Source: Williamsia soli (lineage in GTDB: Bacteria > Actinomycetota > Actinomycetes > Mycobacteriales > Mycobacteriaceae). From it: a DNA stretch of 64,000 bases. Position 1 is the first letter of the stretch. Every line of letters begins with the position of its first letter. The notes below the pieces were generated by a model, which did not search any database, had not been told where the DNA came from, and was given only the letters and a program-made list of their open reading frames with translations. The translations under genes and the position numbers were made by a program. The stretch is from assembly GCF_017377795.1 (NCBI RefSeq), contig NZ_JAFRDR010000013.1, forward strand, positions 1-64,000, given 5' to 3'. Shown piece after piece: positions 33,782-42,899 of this stretch.

Positions 33782-35350
33782 ATGATTCGACAACGGCGTC
33801 TCTTCACCGCGGTGATCGCAGCAGTGTGTTCTGCCACCCTGCTACTGACAGCCTGCGGCTCCCCCTCCGCCACCAACGCATCCGAGGACGAAGGTGAGCC
33901 GGTGGCCGGCGGGTCCGCCAGCATCATCCAGGTCGCCGAGCCCCGGACTCTCGACCCCGCTTCCCTCGGCAACGTCTGGGCAACGCAACCCGAGCTCGGG
34001 AACGCGCTCTACGGCACGCTGATGATCAATAACGTCGAGTCCCTCGATATCGAATACAAGATGGCCGAGGACTTCTCGACCACCGACGGCGGCGCCACCT
34101 ACACGATGAAGTTGCGTCCGGGACTGCAGTTCACGGACGGCACACCACTCGACGCCGAGGCGGTCAAGTACAACTGGGACCGCATGAAAGATCCGACCCT
34201 CGGGTCCGGTGCCAGCAAGGTGAGCCCCCAGATCTCATCGACTGAGGTCGTGGATCCGGCAACCCTGAAGGTTGTGATGGTCGCACCGAATCAACACTTC
34301 GCTCAGGCGGTGGTGACCAGCGCGCTGAACTGGGTCGCCTCCCCGACGGTTCTGGAGAAGGGCCGTGCGTCGTTTGATGCCGCGCCCGTGGGTGCGGGTC
34401 CGTTCACATTGACCAGTTGGACCAGGCAGAACAAGATGGAATTCGCGAAGAATCCGGGCTACTGGGATGCCCCTAAGCCCTATCTCGATTCGCTGACCTT
34501 CACCTTCGTTCCCGACGCCGCTCAACGCTACAACGCGGTCATCAGCGGTGCCGTCGACAGCGCTTCGGAGTCAAATGCTGCCAACCTCCAGAAGGCCGAG
34601 GGCGCCGGCCTCAAGACCGACCTCGTCGAGGCCGGCGGCGGGTACTACATGGCGATGAATACCAGGCGTGCTCCGTTCGACGATCCGCGGGCTCGTAAAG
34701 CGGTATCCCTCGCTCTGAATCTCGACACACTCAACACCGTCGTCTACAACGACGCCGGGATCGTCCCGAAGACGCTGTTCCCAGAGTTGTCCCCGTTCTA
34801 CAGCGACATCGCGCTGCAGGAGAACAACAAGGAAGAAGCGCAGGCGCTGTTCGACGAACTGGCCGCCGAGGGCAAGCCTGTGGACTTCGCCTACACCGCT
34901 TTTTCGACCACGGAGAACAAGCAGACGGGCGAGGCTCTACAGGCCCAGTTGAGTGCGTTCGACAACGTCGAGGTCAGCATCAACGCGCTCGACTCGTCCG
35001 CGATCAACTCAGTGGTCGCGAATCGTGATTTCCAGATGGTCGTCACCTCGGCGAATGTCCTGGACCCGGATACCGAACTGTGGGTGAGCTTCCACTCGAA
35101 GTCACAAGGAAACATGACCGGTATCAGCGACCCGGAACTCGATGCCGCACTCGATGCCGGACGCGTCGGCACCACCGTGGAGGAGCGGAAGGGTGCCTAC
35201 GACACGGTGCAGCGCAAAATTGCCGAACTGGTCCCAGGTGTCTTCTTCGTCCGATCAACGCCGGCGGTGATCGCGGGCACGAACGTGTCGGGTGTCGACG
35301 TCTACGGATTGGGTTCGCCGCTGCCCGAGGAGATGTGGCTGACGAAGTGA
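33782..35350 (+). CDS. ABC transporter solute-binding lipoprotein, family 5 (orphan, copy 1)
   Basis: A 522-aa extracytoplasmic peptide/nickel-type (SBP family 5) binding protein. The signal peptide ends in the lipobox LLTACGS, with Cys the lipidated residue. Internal family signatures include AEDFSTTDGGATYTMKLRPG, FTDGTPLDAEAVKYNWDRM and GAGPFTLTSWTRQNKMEF. No permease or ATPase gene is adjacent. It is a close paralogue of the gene at 47877; even the 12 bases before the ATG are identical (AGGTCGACG element). It likely captures a hydrophobic or ring compound for the surrounding pathway, with a permease elsewhere. Confidence 0.9.
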   Translation: MIRQRRLFTAVIAAVCSATLLLTACGSPSATNASEDEGEPVAGGSASIIQVAEPRTLDPASLGNVWATQPELGNALYGTLMINNVESLDIEYKMAEDFSTTDGGATYTMKLRPGLQFTDGTPLDAEAVKYNWDRMKDPTLGSGASKVSPQISSTEVVDPATLKVVMVAPNQHFAQAVVTSALNWVASPTVLEKGRASFDAAPVGAGPFTLTSWTRQNKMEFAKNPGYWDAPKPYLDSLTFTFVPDAAQRYNAVISGAVDSASESNAANLQKAEGAGLKTDLVEAGGGYYMAMNTRRAPFDDPRARKAVSLALNLDTLNTVVYNDAGIVPKTLFPELSPFYSDIALQENNKEEAQALFDELAAEGKPVDFAYTAFSTTENKQTGEALQAQLSAFDNVEVSINALDSSAINSVVANRDFQMVVTSANVLDPDTELWVSFHSKSQGNMTGISDPELDAALDAGRVGTTVEERKGAYDTVQRKIAELVPGVFFVRSTPAVIAGTNVSGVDVYGLGSPLPEEMWLTK

Positions 35351-35365
35351 TCGACCGATCGATGC

Positions 35366-36013
35366 TCACCGGGTGACCGGGGCGAGCCAGAGACCCACTA
35401 TGGCGTCGACGAGATCGATGGTGAAGTCTGTCCAATCGCCCGACTGTCCCATCGCCTCACTGCCGGACGATTCGGCGATGGCCCGTTCGCGCTCGGCACA
35501 CATGTGCGTCATGAGCTGGCGCATCATGTCCGAACGGGCCTGCCGAACGTCGCCGGGCATATCGGGCAGGCACGCCGCCAATCCGGCGATGGTCTGTTGT
35601 AGTGAGGGCGAGGCCATGGCCTCCGCGTAGACGATGTCGCGCAGCCCGGGGTCGGTGAGCACCTGTGCGCTGAACCGGGCATACCAGCTCGAGGTACGCG
35701 AGCGCGCGTAGTGTCCGGTCGAAGCCTGAACGAGGCAGGTCACCCAGTCCCGGACCTCTGTGGACCCTTGAATCCCTGCCACGAGATTGCACCGATGCTG
35801 TTCGATCTGGCCCGCGTGCTTCTGCACGATCGCCCGCACCAGGTCGATTTTTGTACCGAAATGATATCCGACCGCTGCGTTGTTACCTTGGCCCGCGGCC
35901 TCACTCACCTGACGGTTGGACACCGCGAACACGCCATGCTCGGCAAACAACTGTTCGGCCACTGTGAGCAATCGATCTCGAGTAGACGACCCCGTCGTAG
36001 CGTCCTTGGTCAC
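35366..36013 (-). CDS. TetR family transcriptional regulator
   Basis: A 215-aa TetR protein with HTH VFAVSNRQVSEAAGQGNNAA then VGYHFGTKIDLVRAI. The GTG at 36013 follows AAAGGG; the longer reading to 36214 would run through the divergent promoter. It is divergent from the MFS exporter with a repeat-rich operator between them, the usual drug-efflux repressor layout. Its stop lies 15 bp from that of the convergent lipoprotein gene. Confidence 0.9.
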   Translation of the reverse strand: MTKDATTGSSTRDRLLTVAEQLFAEHGVFAVSNRQVSEAAGQGNNAAVGYHFGTKIDLVRAIVQKHAGQIEQHRCNLVAGIQGSTEVRDWVTCLVQASTGHYARSRTSSWYARFSAQVLTDPGLRDIVYAEAMASPSLQQTIAGLAACLPDMPGDVRQARSDMMRQLMTHMCAERERAIAESSGSEAMGQSGDWTDFTIDLVDAIVGLWLAPVTR

Positions 36014-36040
36014 ACCCAGCCCTTTCGAGTTGACTACTTC

Positions 36041-36078
36041 AATCGACTGACTTAACTTAGCTAAATCAACTGACTTAA
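36041..36078. promoter_or_regulatory. Operator region of the TetR/MFS pair
   Basis: Direct repeat AATC(G/A)ACTGACTTAA at 36041-36055 and 36064-36078, flanking a perfect TTAGCTAA palindrome at 36057-36064. The AT-rich stretch between divergent tetR and MFS genes probably holds both promoters and the TetR sites. Confidence 0.7.
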
Positions 36079-36108
36079 GCCAGCCACGTCTTCCGATGGA
36101 GTGTTCAC

Positions 36109-37584
36109 ATGTCGACTTCCGCTGATTCCACTGCGGTGGCCAAACCTCCGGCGACCGGTGCTGTGGTCGCAGTTCTCGCGTTCGCCGGAATCGTGGTCTC
36201 ACTGATGCAGACATTGGTGATCCCGATCATCCCGCACCTTCCGGAGTATCTCGATGCTCCCGCATCGGACACCGCATGGGCCATCACGGCCACCCTGCTC
36301 GCCGCCTCGGTCGCAGTGCCCACCATGGGTCGACTCGGTGACATGTTCGGCAAACGGCGGATGTTGCTCATCAGCGTTGTCCTACTGGTGGCCGGCTCGC
36401 TGGTTGCCGCGCTCAGCTCCAGCCTGATTCCCCTGGTGGTCGGAAGAACCCTGCAGGGGCTCGCCGCCGGACTCATCCCCCTGGGGATCAGCGTCATGCG
36501 CGACGTCCTCCCGCCCCAGAAGCTCGCCGGTGCCGTGGCGATGATGAGCGCATCGCTCGGAGTCGGTGGAGCACTCGGGCTGCCGATCGCCGCCTTGATC
36601 GCCGAGTACGCCGATTGGCATGTCTTGTTCTGGGTGTCGGCCGCCCTCGGCGTCGTCGCCGGCGCACTCATCGTCATGATCGTGCCCGAATCACCTGTGC
36701 GCACCGGCGGCTCGTTCGACTTCGTCGGCGCAATCTCGCTCTCCACTGGACTCGTCGCGCTACTGCTGGCCGTATCCAAGGGTTCGAGCTGGGGCTGGAC
36801 CAGCGGCCAGACCTTGGTCCTGCTCGCGGTTGCACTGATCGCGTTCCTCGCCTGGGGGTGGTGGGAGCTTCGTACCACCCGACCACTGGTCGACCTGCGG
36901 ATCGCAGTCCGACGCCAGGTTCTTTTCACCAATCTCGCTTCGATCGTGTTCGGCTTCGCCATGTTCGCCGCGACCATGGTCTTCCCCCAGGTCGTACAGC
37001 TCCCTGAGAGCACCGGATACGGCCTCGGCGGATCGATGCTGATGTCCGGTCTGGTGATGGCCCCCTTCGGTGTGGTGATGATGCTCATCGCTCCGGTCTC
37101 GTCCAGGATCACCAATGCGTACGGACCAAAGATCACACTGATGCTCGGCGCTGTCATCGTCGCAACGGGCTACGGGGTCGGAATCTTCACGCTCCACTCG
37201 ATCTGGCAGCTGGTCATGGTCGCGATCATCATCGGCTCAGGTACCGGTATGGCCTACGGCGCGATGCCCGCGCTCATCATGGCGGCCGTGCCCCCCACCG
37301 AGACCGGTGCGGCGAACAGCTTCAACACCCTGATGCGTTCGCTGGGAACCTCATTCGCCAGCGCCATCGCCGGGGTCATCCTCGCGCAGATGACCATCTC
37401 GATCGGCGCCGCATCCGTGCCAACGGAAAATGCATTCCGGGTGATCATGGCCCTGGCAGCCGGGTCTGCAATCGCTGCGCTGATCCTGACCTCCTTCCTG
37501 CCGAAGTTCCGGACGCCCGACTCCGGACATGACGCCGTCCTCGGCGCCACACCCAAGAAACCGGTCGCAGCGCGAGCCGAGTAA
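36109..37584 (+). CDS. MFS drug-efflux transporter (DHA2 type, 14 TM)
   Basis: A 491-aa membrane transporter of the proton-coupled drug-H+ antiporter-2 group. It carries motif A as GRLGDMFGKRRM between TM2 and TM3, motif C-like GVGGALGLPIAA in TM5 and about 14 hydrophobic segments. It is divergent from a TetR and ends at a strong hairpin, so it is a single-gene unit induced by the TetR ligand. The exported compound is unknown; it could be a toxic intermediate of the nearby catabolic genes. Confidence 0.91.
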   Translation: MSTSADSTAVAKPPATGAVVAVLAFAGIVVSLMQTLVIPIIPHLPEYLDAPASDTAWAITATLLAASVAVPTMGRLGDMFGKRRMLLISVVLLVAGSLVAALSSSLIPLVVGRTLQGLAAGLIPLGISVMRDVLPPQKLAGAVAMMSASLGVGGALGLPIAALIAEYADWHVLFWVSAALGVVAGALIVMIVPESPVRTGGSFDFVGAISLSTGLVALLLAVSKGSSWGWTSGQTLVLLAVALIAFLAWGWWELRTTRPLVDLRIAVRRQVLFTNLASIVFGFAMFAATMVFPQVVQLPESTGYGLGGSMLMSGLVMAPFGVVMMLIAPVSSRITNAYGPKITLMLGAVIVATGYGVGIFTLHSIWQLVMVAIIIGSGTGMAYGAMPALIMAAVPPTETGAANSFNTLMRSLGTSFASAIAGVILAQMTISIGAASVPTENAFRVIMALAAGSAIAALILTSFLPKFRTPDSGHDAVLGATPKKPVAARAE

Positions 37585-37602
37585 CCCGGTTTCCCTCTCG
37601 CC

Positions 37603-37638
37603 GATCCGCCCCCGCCCTGCACAGGGCGGGGGCGGATC
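37603..37638. terminator. GC-rich hairpin terminator
   Basis: Near-continuous 17-bp inverted repeat (GATCCGCCCCCGCCCTG and its complement) 18 bp after the MFS stop. Confidence 0.85.
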
Positions 37639-37767
37639 ATCCACCCACACGTCGCCGGAAACTTCCTGCAGATGCTTCCGATTCGGGGCCCTACGTCGGT
37701 TTGCGGTTGCTGAAGAAGCGGACAGGTGAGTTCCGAACCAGCCAAAAGAGTCACGCTCTTCATCTTG

Positions 37768-37782
37768 GAGAGTAAGATTCTC
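37768..37782. promoter_or_regulatory. Shared palindromic operator, copy 1
   Basis: GAGAGT-AAG-ATTCTC, 29 bp before the amidohydrolase start at 37812. One of a family of 15-bp palindromes (consensus GAGAGT-N3-ATTCTC) found before several units in this region. Confidence 0.7.
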
Positions 37783-37811
37783 ACAAGCCCTGCCCGCTAG
37801 AGAGGACCTTC

Positions 37812-39080
37812 ATGAACATTGACGACATGGTCATGGTCAGCATCGACGATCACGTGGTCGAGCCGGCCGACATCTTCGAAAAGCACTTCCCGAAGAGCCT
37901 GATGGACCAGGCCCCCACACTGACGGCCAATCCACGCAACCCCGACGTGCAGGCCTGGCTCTTCCAGGGCCAGGTTGTCGGCAGCTCCGGCCTCAACGCC
38001 GTCGTCTCGTGGCCCAAGAAGGAGTGGGGTATGGACCCGACGGGCTATGCGGAGATGCGGCCAGGTGTCTACGACATGGGCATGCGCGTGCGCGACATGG
38101 ATGCCAATGGCACTCTGGCGGCGACCCTGTTCGCCACCTTCCCCGGCTTCGCGGGTACACACCTGGCCAGCCTTCCGGACAAGAAGCTCTCGCTGGCGGC
38201 GTGCAAGGCCTTCAACGACTGGGTTGTCGGTGAAGTCCCTGACACTTTCCCGGGTCGCTTCCTTCCTCTGGGCATCATCCCGTTCTTCGACCAGGCCGAG
38301 TCGGTCAAGGAAATCCATCGGCTCGCCGCAATGGGGTGTCGGTCGATCAGTATTCCGGAAACGCCCTACGGCTCAGGGTTTCCCGACTTCAAGTCGGGCT
38401 ACTGGGATCCGATGTTCGAGGCGTGTTCCGAGCACAACATCGTTCAGAGCCTCCACATCGGAGGTGGTTTCAGCCTGATCAAGCGCCCCGAGGGTTTCAA
38501 TCTCGACGACATGATGGTCTTGACTCCCTTGATCTCGACGATCGCCGCGAACGACGTACTGCTCAGCGGTGTCTTTCAGAAATTCCCTGACCTCAAGTTC
38601 GCCATGAGCGAGGGCGGGGTCGGCTGGGTTGCGCCGTGGCTCGATCGCGTCGAACGACACATAGACAACCAGTCCGAGTGGCTGGGCTCGAGCTTCCTGC
38701 CCGCGGGTATGACAGCAACCGAAGTGTGGCGCAAAAACTTTCTGGCGTGCTACATCACCGAGCCGAGCGGGCTGAACAATCGCGACAGACTCGGAATCGA
38801 CACCATCGCGTGGGAATGCGACTACCCACACTCCGATTCGACCTGGCCCCGCTCACCGGAAATCCTCAAGGAAGAACTCGACGCGGCCGAATGCACCGAC
38901 GAGGAAATCGACAAGATCACCTTCGCCAACGTCGCGAAGTTCTTCGACTGGGATCCGTTCAAGCACATCGCCCGTGAAGATGCGACGGTCGGCGCACTCC
39001 GGGCCCGAGCCGGCGACGTCGACACCCGAGAGACGTCGAAGCTCGAATACCGGCGGCGTTACGAGCTCGCAAACTCCTAG
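37812..39080 (+). CDS. Amidohydrolase-2 family metal-dependent hydrolase/decarboxylase (paralogue 2)
   Basis: A 422-aa protein, the same length as the gene at 25680 and close to it along the whole chain. Metal-site segments are SIDDHVVEPAD, SLHIGGG and ECDYPHSDS; SEGGVGWVAPW and the end motif REDATVGALRARAGDVD are shared. The ATG at 37812 follows AGAGAGG. It is preceded by the GAGAGT-N3-ATTCTC operator and followed by a terminator, so it is an independently regulated single gene of that regulon. Confidence 0.87.
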   Translation: MNIDDMVMVSIDDHVVEPADIFEKHFPKSLMDQAPTLTANPRNPDVQAWLFQGQVVGSSGLNAVVSWPKKEWGMDPTGYAEMRPGVYDMGMRVRDMDANGTLAATLFATFPGFAGTHLASLPDKKLSLAACKAFNDWVVGEVPDTFPGRFLPLGIIPFFDQAESVKEIHRLAAMGCRSISIPETPYGSGFPDFKSGYWDPMFEACSEHNIVQSLHIGGGFSLIKRPEGFNLDDMMVLTPLISTIAANDVLLSGVFQKFPDLKFAMSEGGVGWVAPWLDRVERHIDNQSEWLGSSFLPAGMTATEVWRKNFLACYITEPSGLNNRDRLGIDTIAWECDYPHSDSTWPRSPEILKEELDAAECTDEEIDKITFANVAKFFDWDPFKHIAREDATVGALRARAGDVDTRETSKLEYRRRYELANS

Positions 39081-39097
39081 CACCCCGGCCACCAGCC

Positions 39098-39134
39098 AAT
39101 ACCCACAGATGCCGGCACGGCGCCTGTGGGTATT
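39098..39134. terminator. Hairpin terminator
   Basis: Perfect 11-bp stem AATACCCACAG / CTGTGGGTATT with a 15-nt loop, followed by a T-rich stretch, 17 bp after the second amidohydrolase. Confidence 0.8.
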
Positions 39135-39150
39135 GTCATTTCGTTGCATA

Positions 39151-39198
39151 TGTGACCCTCGTTCTATACTGTACGAGAGTGTTGTTCTAGTATAGACG
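39151..39198 (+). promoter_or_regulatory. Promoter/operator element shared with 45164 (copy 2 of the operator)
   Basis: A stretch almost identical to 45164-45205: both read GTGACC-N-TCGTTCTATA-N-TGTACGAGAGTGT in order. It contains the operator variant GAGAGT-GTT-GTTCTA at 39175-39189. It lies about 90 bp before the aldehyde dehydrogenase start and probably drives the operon 39289-42849. Confidence 0.75.
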
Positions 39199-39288
39199 CG
39201 AACATGAGTCCAGGTCATCCCGCTCGACCGGCAACCGCCGCGAGGCAAGCTTCGGCGGGCGATCTCGCAAACTCCTCGAGGAGCCCAC

Positions 39289-40761
39289 GTGACAACGATC
39301 ATCAGCACCCGCTCGCCCTACATAGACGGCAAATACGTAGTCGGCGACGGTGAATCGCTACCGGTGATCAACCCCGCAACGGAAGAGGTGTTCACCGAGG
39401 TCGAGACCACGTCCGTGAAGCAGGTCGAGACGGCAGTCCTTGCCGCACGACGCGCATTCGACATCGGCGACTGGGCGTGGGCCGACAAACGCGACCGGGT
39501 CCGCCTCGTTCTCAGGATGCTCGACTACTTCGAGGAACATCGCGACGAGCTGGGCCGGACAATTCAGCAGGAGGCCGGCGCCACGACGCGCATGCTCGGC
39601 TCTGCGCAACTGGATCACGCGATCGCGCAGATGCGCCAGACCGTCGACCTGTATCTGTCGTTACCCGACCAGGAATACAGCCCGCGCCCACTCGACATGG
39701 CCATAGCCGCGAACTCCGTCGGGCTCAGCGTGATGACGTACGAGCCCGTGGGCGTCGTATCGTGCATCTCGGCCTACAACTGTCCGTTCTGGATCAACGC
39801 GTGGAAAGCGATTCCCGCACTGCTCACCGGCAACACCGTGGTGTTGCGGCCGAGTCCGTTGACCCCCTTGTCGGCGTTGGTGTTCGGCGACGCCGCCGAG
39901 GCAGCGGGCCTGCCCGCAGGTGTGCTCAACGTGGTGCTCGAGGCAGGGTACGAGGGCTCCGCCTTGATGACCACACACCCGGCGGTGGATCAGGTAAGTT
40001 TCACCGGCTCGACGGCAGTCGGCAAGACGATCATGCGGCAGGCCGCTGACACCGCCAAACGGGTGATGCTCGAACTCGGCGGCAAGTCGGTACAGCTGTA
40101 TCTGCCTGATGGCGTCGACAAGGCACCCATGGGCTTTCCTGTTGTCTTCGCCAATCACTCCGGCCAGGCCTGCGTGGCAGCCACCCGCATGCTCGTGCCT
40201 CACGCCCGCAAGGAAGAGGTACTCGACAAGGGCGCGGCCATCGCAGCCCGGTTGACCATCGGCGATCCGGCCGACCCCGCAACCCTGATGGGACCACTGA
40301 TCTCGGCCGCTCAGCGCGATCGATGTGCACTGTACGTACAACGCTCAGTCGCCGCTGGTGGACGCGTGGTGACCGGCGGCAAGCGCCCAGCCGGTCACGA
40401 GAGGGGCTACTACTTCGAACCTACGATCCTCGATGTCCCGGACAACGCCAATCCCGCAGCGCAAGAGGAGATCTTCGGCCCGGTCGTCACGGTCATAGGC
40501 TACGACACGGTGGACGAGGCAATCGCCATCGCCAATGACTCCCCCTACGGCCTCTCGGGACAGGTGTACAGCCCGGATCTCGTTGCGGCGACAGCAGTTG
40601 CGCGCCGCATCAGGGCGGGCGCGGTCAACGTCAACGGGCTCGGCGCCAGCGCATACGCCTCATCCGGCGGTTACAAGGAGAGCGGTTTGGGTCGTGAACG
40701 CGGAGTAGACGGCTTGCGCGCGTACCAGGAGATCAAACACGTCAGCGTCAACAACTGGTGA
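39289..40761 (+). CDS. NAD(P)-dependent aldehyde dehydrogenase
   Basis: A 490-aa ALDH-superfamily enzyme oxidising aldehydes to acids. It has the cofactor loop FTGSTAVGKTIM, Glu in LELGGKS and the catalytic Cys in HSGQACVA. The GTG at 39289 follows GAGGAG. It is the first gene of a likely operon with an SDR, an F420-type nitroreductase-fold protein and a TetR regulator, under the shared promoter element. Confidence 0.94.
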   Translation: MTTIISTRSPYIDGKYVVGDGESLPVINPATEEVFTEVETTSVKQVETAVLAARRAFDIGDWAWADKRDRVRLVLRMLDYFEEHRDELGRTIQQEAGATTRMLGSAQLDHAIAQMRQTVDLYLSLPDQEYSPRPLDMAIAANSVGLSVMTYEPVGVVSCISAYNCPFWINAWKAIPALLTGNTVVLRPSPLTPLSALVFGDAAEAAGLPAGVLNVVLEAGYEGSALMTTHPAVDQVSFTGSTAVGKTIMRQAADTAKRVMLELGGKSVQLYLPDGVDKAPMGFPVVFANHSGQACVAATRMLVPHARKEEVLDKGAAIAARLTIGDPADPATLMGPLISAAQRDRCALYVQRSVAAGGRVVTGGKRPAGHERGYYFEPTILDVPDNANPAAQEEIFGPVVTVIGYDTVDEAIAIANDSPYGLSGQVYSPDLVAATAVARRIRAGAVNVNGLGASAYASSGGYKESGLGRERGVDGLRAYQEIKHVSVNNW

Positions 40762-40808
40762 CCACCGAAACCCTCATCGCCATCGACATCCCCACAGGAG
40801 ACCTCAGA

Positions 40809-41579
40809 ATGCAGCTCGAAGGAAAGACGATCGCCATAACCGGGGCAGGCTCAGGAGTGGGCAGGGCCGCCACACTCTTGTTCACCCGCGAGGGCGGGAA
40901 TGTCGTGTGTTTGGACGTCAACGACGCGTGGGCCAAGGAGACGGCGCGGTTGGCCGAGGCCGAAGGCGGCAATTCGATTGCAGTGCACTGCGATGTGTCC
41001 GATGAAGATGACGTAGAAGCGGCTATTGCGGCCACCGTCAGCGAATACGGCCGGCTTGATGTGATGTTCAACAACGCAGCCATAGCCACCCCGCGGCCCG
41101 GCCTCCGATTCGAAGACCACACCGTCGAGGAGTTCGAGAAACTCACATCGATCAATTTCAAGGGCGTGTTTCTCGGAACCAAGCACGCCGTCCGGCAGTT
41201 CCGGGCCCAGAACTCGCCAGGAGCGATCGTCAACACCGCGTCGGTGGCAGGAATGGTCGGGTGGGGTGGAACCGTCTACGGCGCCATCAAAGGCGGGGTG
41301 ATTCAACTCACCAGGGCGGTCGCCGTCGAGTCCGCACCGTTCGACATTCGAGTGAACGCGGTCTGCCCCGCCGGTATGCCTGCCACCAATTTCATGGACA
41401 TCCCCACCGATGAGGCAACCCAGAGCGCCGCTTTCGAGAAGGTCGCCCAACAGCATCCGCTGGGCCGGAACATCGACCCGGAAGACATCGCGGCTGCGGC
41501 ACTGTTCTTGGCGTCGGACAGCGCGCGCAACATCACCGGAGTCGCTCTGCCGGTCGACGGCGGATACGTAGCACGATAA
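40809..41579 (+). CDS. SDR family oxidoreductase
   Basis: A 256-aa classical SDR with TGAGSGVG, NNAA, VNTASVAG and YGAIK, plus a C-terminal GVALPVDGG. I choose the ATG at 40809 because CAGGAG precedes it and it gives the usual short N-terminus; a GTG at 40758 overlapping the aldehyde dehydrogenase stop would add 17 residues. It may feed the aldehyde dehydrogenase or act on the same pathway's alcohols. Confidence 0.9.
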   Translation: MQLEGKTIAITGAGSGVGRAATLLFTREGGNVVCLDVNDAWAKETARLAEAEGGNSIAVHCDVSDEDDVEAAIAATVSEYGRLDVMFNNAAIATPRPGLRFEDHTVEEFEKLTSINFKGVFLGTKHAVRQFRAQNSPGAIVNTASVAGMVGWGGTVYGAIKGGVIQLTRAVAVESAPFDIRVNAVCPAGMPATNFMDIPTDEATQSAAFEKVAQQHPLGRNIDPEDIAAAALFLASDSARNITGVALPVDGGYVAR

Positions 41580-41592
41580 CGCGAGGAGAGAC

Positions 41593-42048
41593 ATGACCAC
41601 GGACAACAGCGAGACGAAGTATCAACCGCAAAACCTGACCCTCCGGGGTGCCGAGCACGTAGAACGTTACCGGGCCACAGACGGTGCGGAAGGCCATATC
41701 TGGAACGGTGCGACCTGCTTGCTGCTGACCACCACAGGCCGCAAGAGCGGCGAACCCCGGGAGACGCCGCTCATCTACGCGCAGGACGGGGATGACCTCG
41801 TCGTGATCGCGTCCAAGGGGGGTGCCCCCAAAGCACCGAATTGGTACGAGAATCTGGTGGTGGATCCGGAGGTCACGATTCAGATCTTGGCCGAACGCTT
41901 CCCCGCGCGTGCACACGAGGTCGATGGCGAAGAATACTCCCGTCTCTGGGATCTGGCCGCAGCCTCCTGGCCGAACTACAACGTGTACGCACAACGGACC
42001 AACCGGCGGATTCCCGTTGTCGTGTTGCGCCGCACACGCGCGCACTGA
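41593..42048 (+). CDS. F420-type (DDN-like) nitroreductase-family protein
   Basis: A 151-aa split beta-barrel protein of the deazaflavin-dependent nitroreductase family (Ddn, TIGR00026). Family marks are CLLLTTTGRKSGEPRETPLI, VVIASKGGAPKAPNWYENL and a terminal IPVVVLRR. Such enzymes use F420H2 to reduce quinones or other compounds. It starts 13 bp after the SDR, so is co-transcribed. Confidence 0.9.
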   Translation: MTTDNSETKYQPQNLTLRGAEHVERYRATDGAEGHIWNGATCLLLTTTGRKSGEPRETPLIYAQDGDDLVVIASKGGAPKAPNWYENLVVDPEVTIQILAERFPARAHEVDGEEYSRLWDLAAASWPNYNVYAQRTNRRIPVVVLRRTRAH

Positions 42049-42123
42049 CGTCTTCCCGGTAGACCGGCAACCACGATTGACGGTTTAAGGTCGGGGGAAC
42101 ACAACGAGTAGGGGTGGTCGAGC

Positions 42124-42849
42124 GTGGTAGACGCTTCCAGCAAGCATGCGCAGTCGATCTGGGAGTCGCGGGCGCTCGATCGCTCGGCGATACGGGCACA
42201 GGACAAGACTGCGGCGCGGCAACTGTCGACCGCACGCGAGATCATCGGCGCGGGGAGGAAGCTGTTCGCAGAGTCCAGCAGCTTCCAGTTCACGATGAAA
42301 CAGGTCAGCGTGCAGGCCGGTGTCGCACTGCAGACCGTCTACCGGCATTTCGAGACGAAAGACCTGCTGGTGCTGGCGATCCTCGAGGAGGAGATCCGCT
42401 CGTCCGTAGCCAAGATCGAAGCCGACGTCGCCACAATTGAAGATCCGCTGGAAAAAGTCCACTCCGTGATCACCGGACCTGCGTCGAGGCAGAGGACGAA
42501 ACAACAGAACTTGATGGGTGCAGCGATAGTGCGCGAGCACCTCCGACTCCAGGTCGATCATCCGGCCGACGTGGCGCTGGTGGTGGCGCCCTACTTCGTC
42601 TTGATGGAAGACATCCTGCGGACCGCTGCCGACGCCGGCGTGCTGCAGATCGTCGATCCCAAACGCGATGCTCAGATCATCCAGCATCTCGTCATGTCGT
42701 TTTATCACCAGTTCGCGCTGGGCGTGGTCTCTGGCGACCCTGCCGAGGAGACCGCTTACCTCTGGGAGTTCTGCCGCGCCGCACTCGACCGCGGGATCGC
42801 AGCCGCCAAGCCGGCTCGTCCTCGACGGCGGATCGCTCCGAAGAAGTAG
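42124..42849 (+). CDS. TetR family transcriptional regulator (candidate regulator of the shared operators)
   Basis: A 241-aa TetR-type protein with HTH FTMKQVSVQAGVALQTVYRH then FETKDLLVLAIL, and a basic C-terminus (RPRRRIAPKK). The GTG at 42124 follows a TAGGGG site. It lies 75 bp after the F420-type gene in the same direction, inside the operon whose promoter carries the GAGAGT-N3-ATTCTC palindrome. That makes it the leading candidate to bind these sites; the link is positional. Confidence 0.9.
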   Translation: MVDASSKHAQSIWESRALDRSAIRAQDKTAARQLSTAREIIGAGRKLFAESSSFQFTMKQVSVQAGVALQTVYRHFETKDLLVLAILEEEIRSSVAKIEADVATIEDPLEKVHSVITGPASRQRTKQQNLMGAAIVREHLRLQVDHPADVALVVAPYFVLMEDILRTAADAGVLQIVDPKRDAQIIQHLVMSFYHQFALGVVSGDPAEETAYLWEFCRAALDRGIAAAKPARPRRRIAPKK

Positions 42850-42899
42850 CCGACCTGAGGTGGGCGGCCGCCATCACCCGTGAAGGGCAGGGCGGGCGC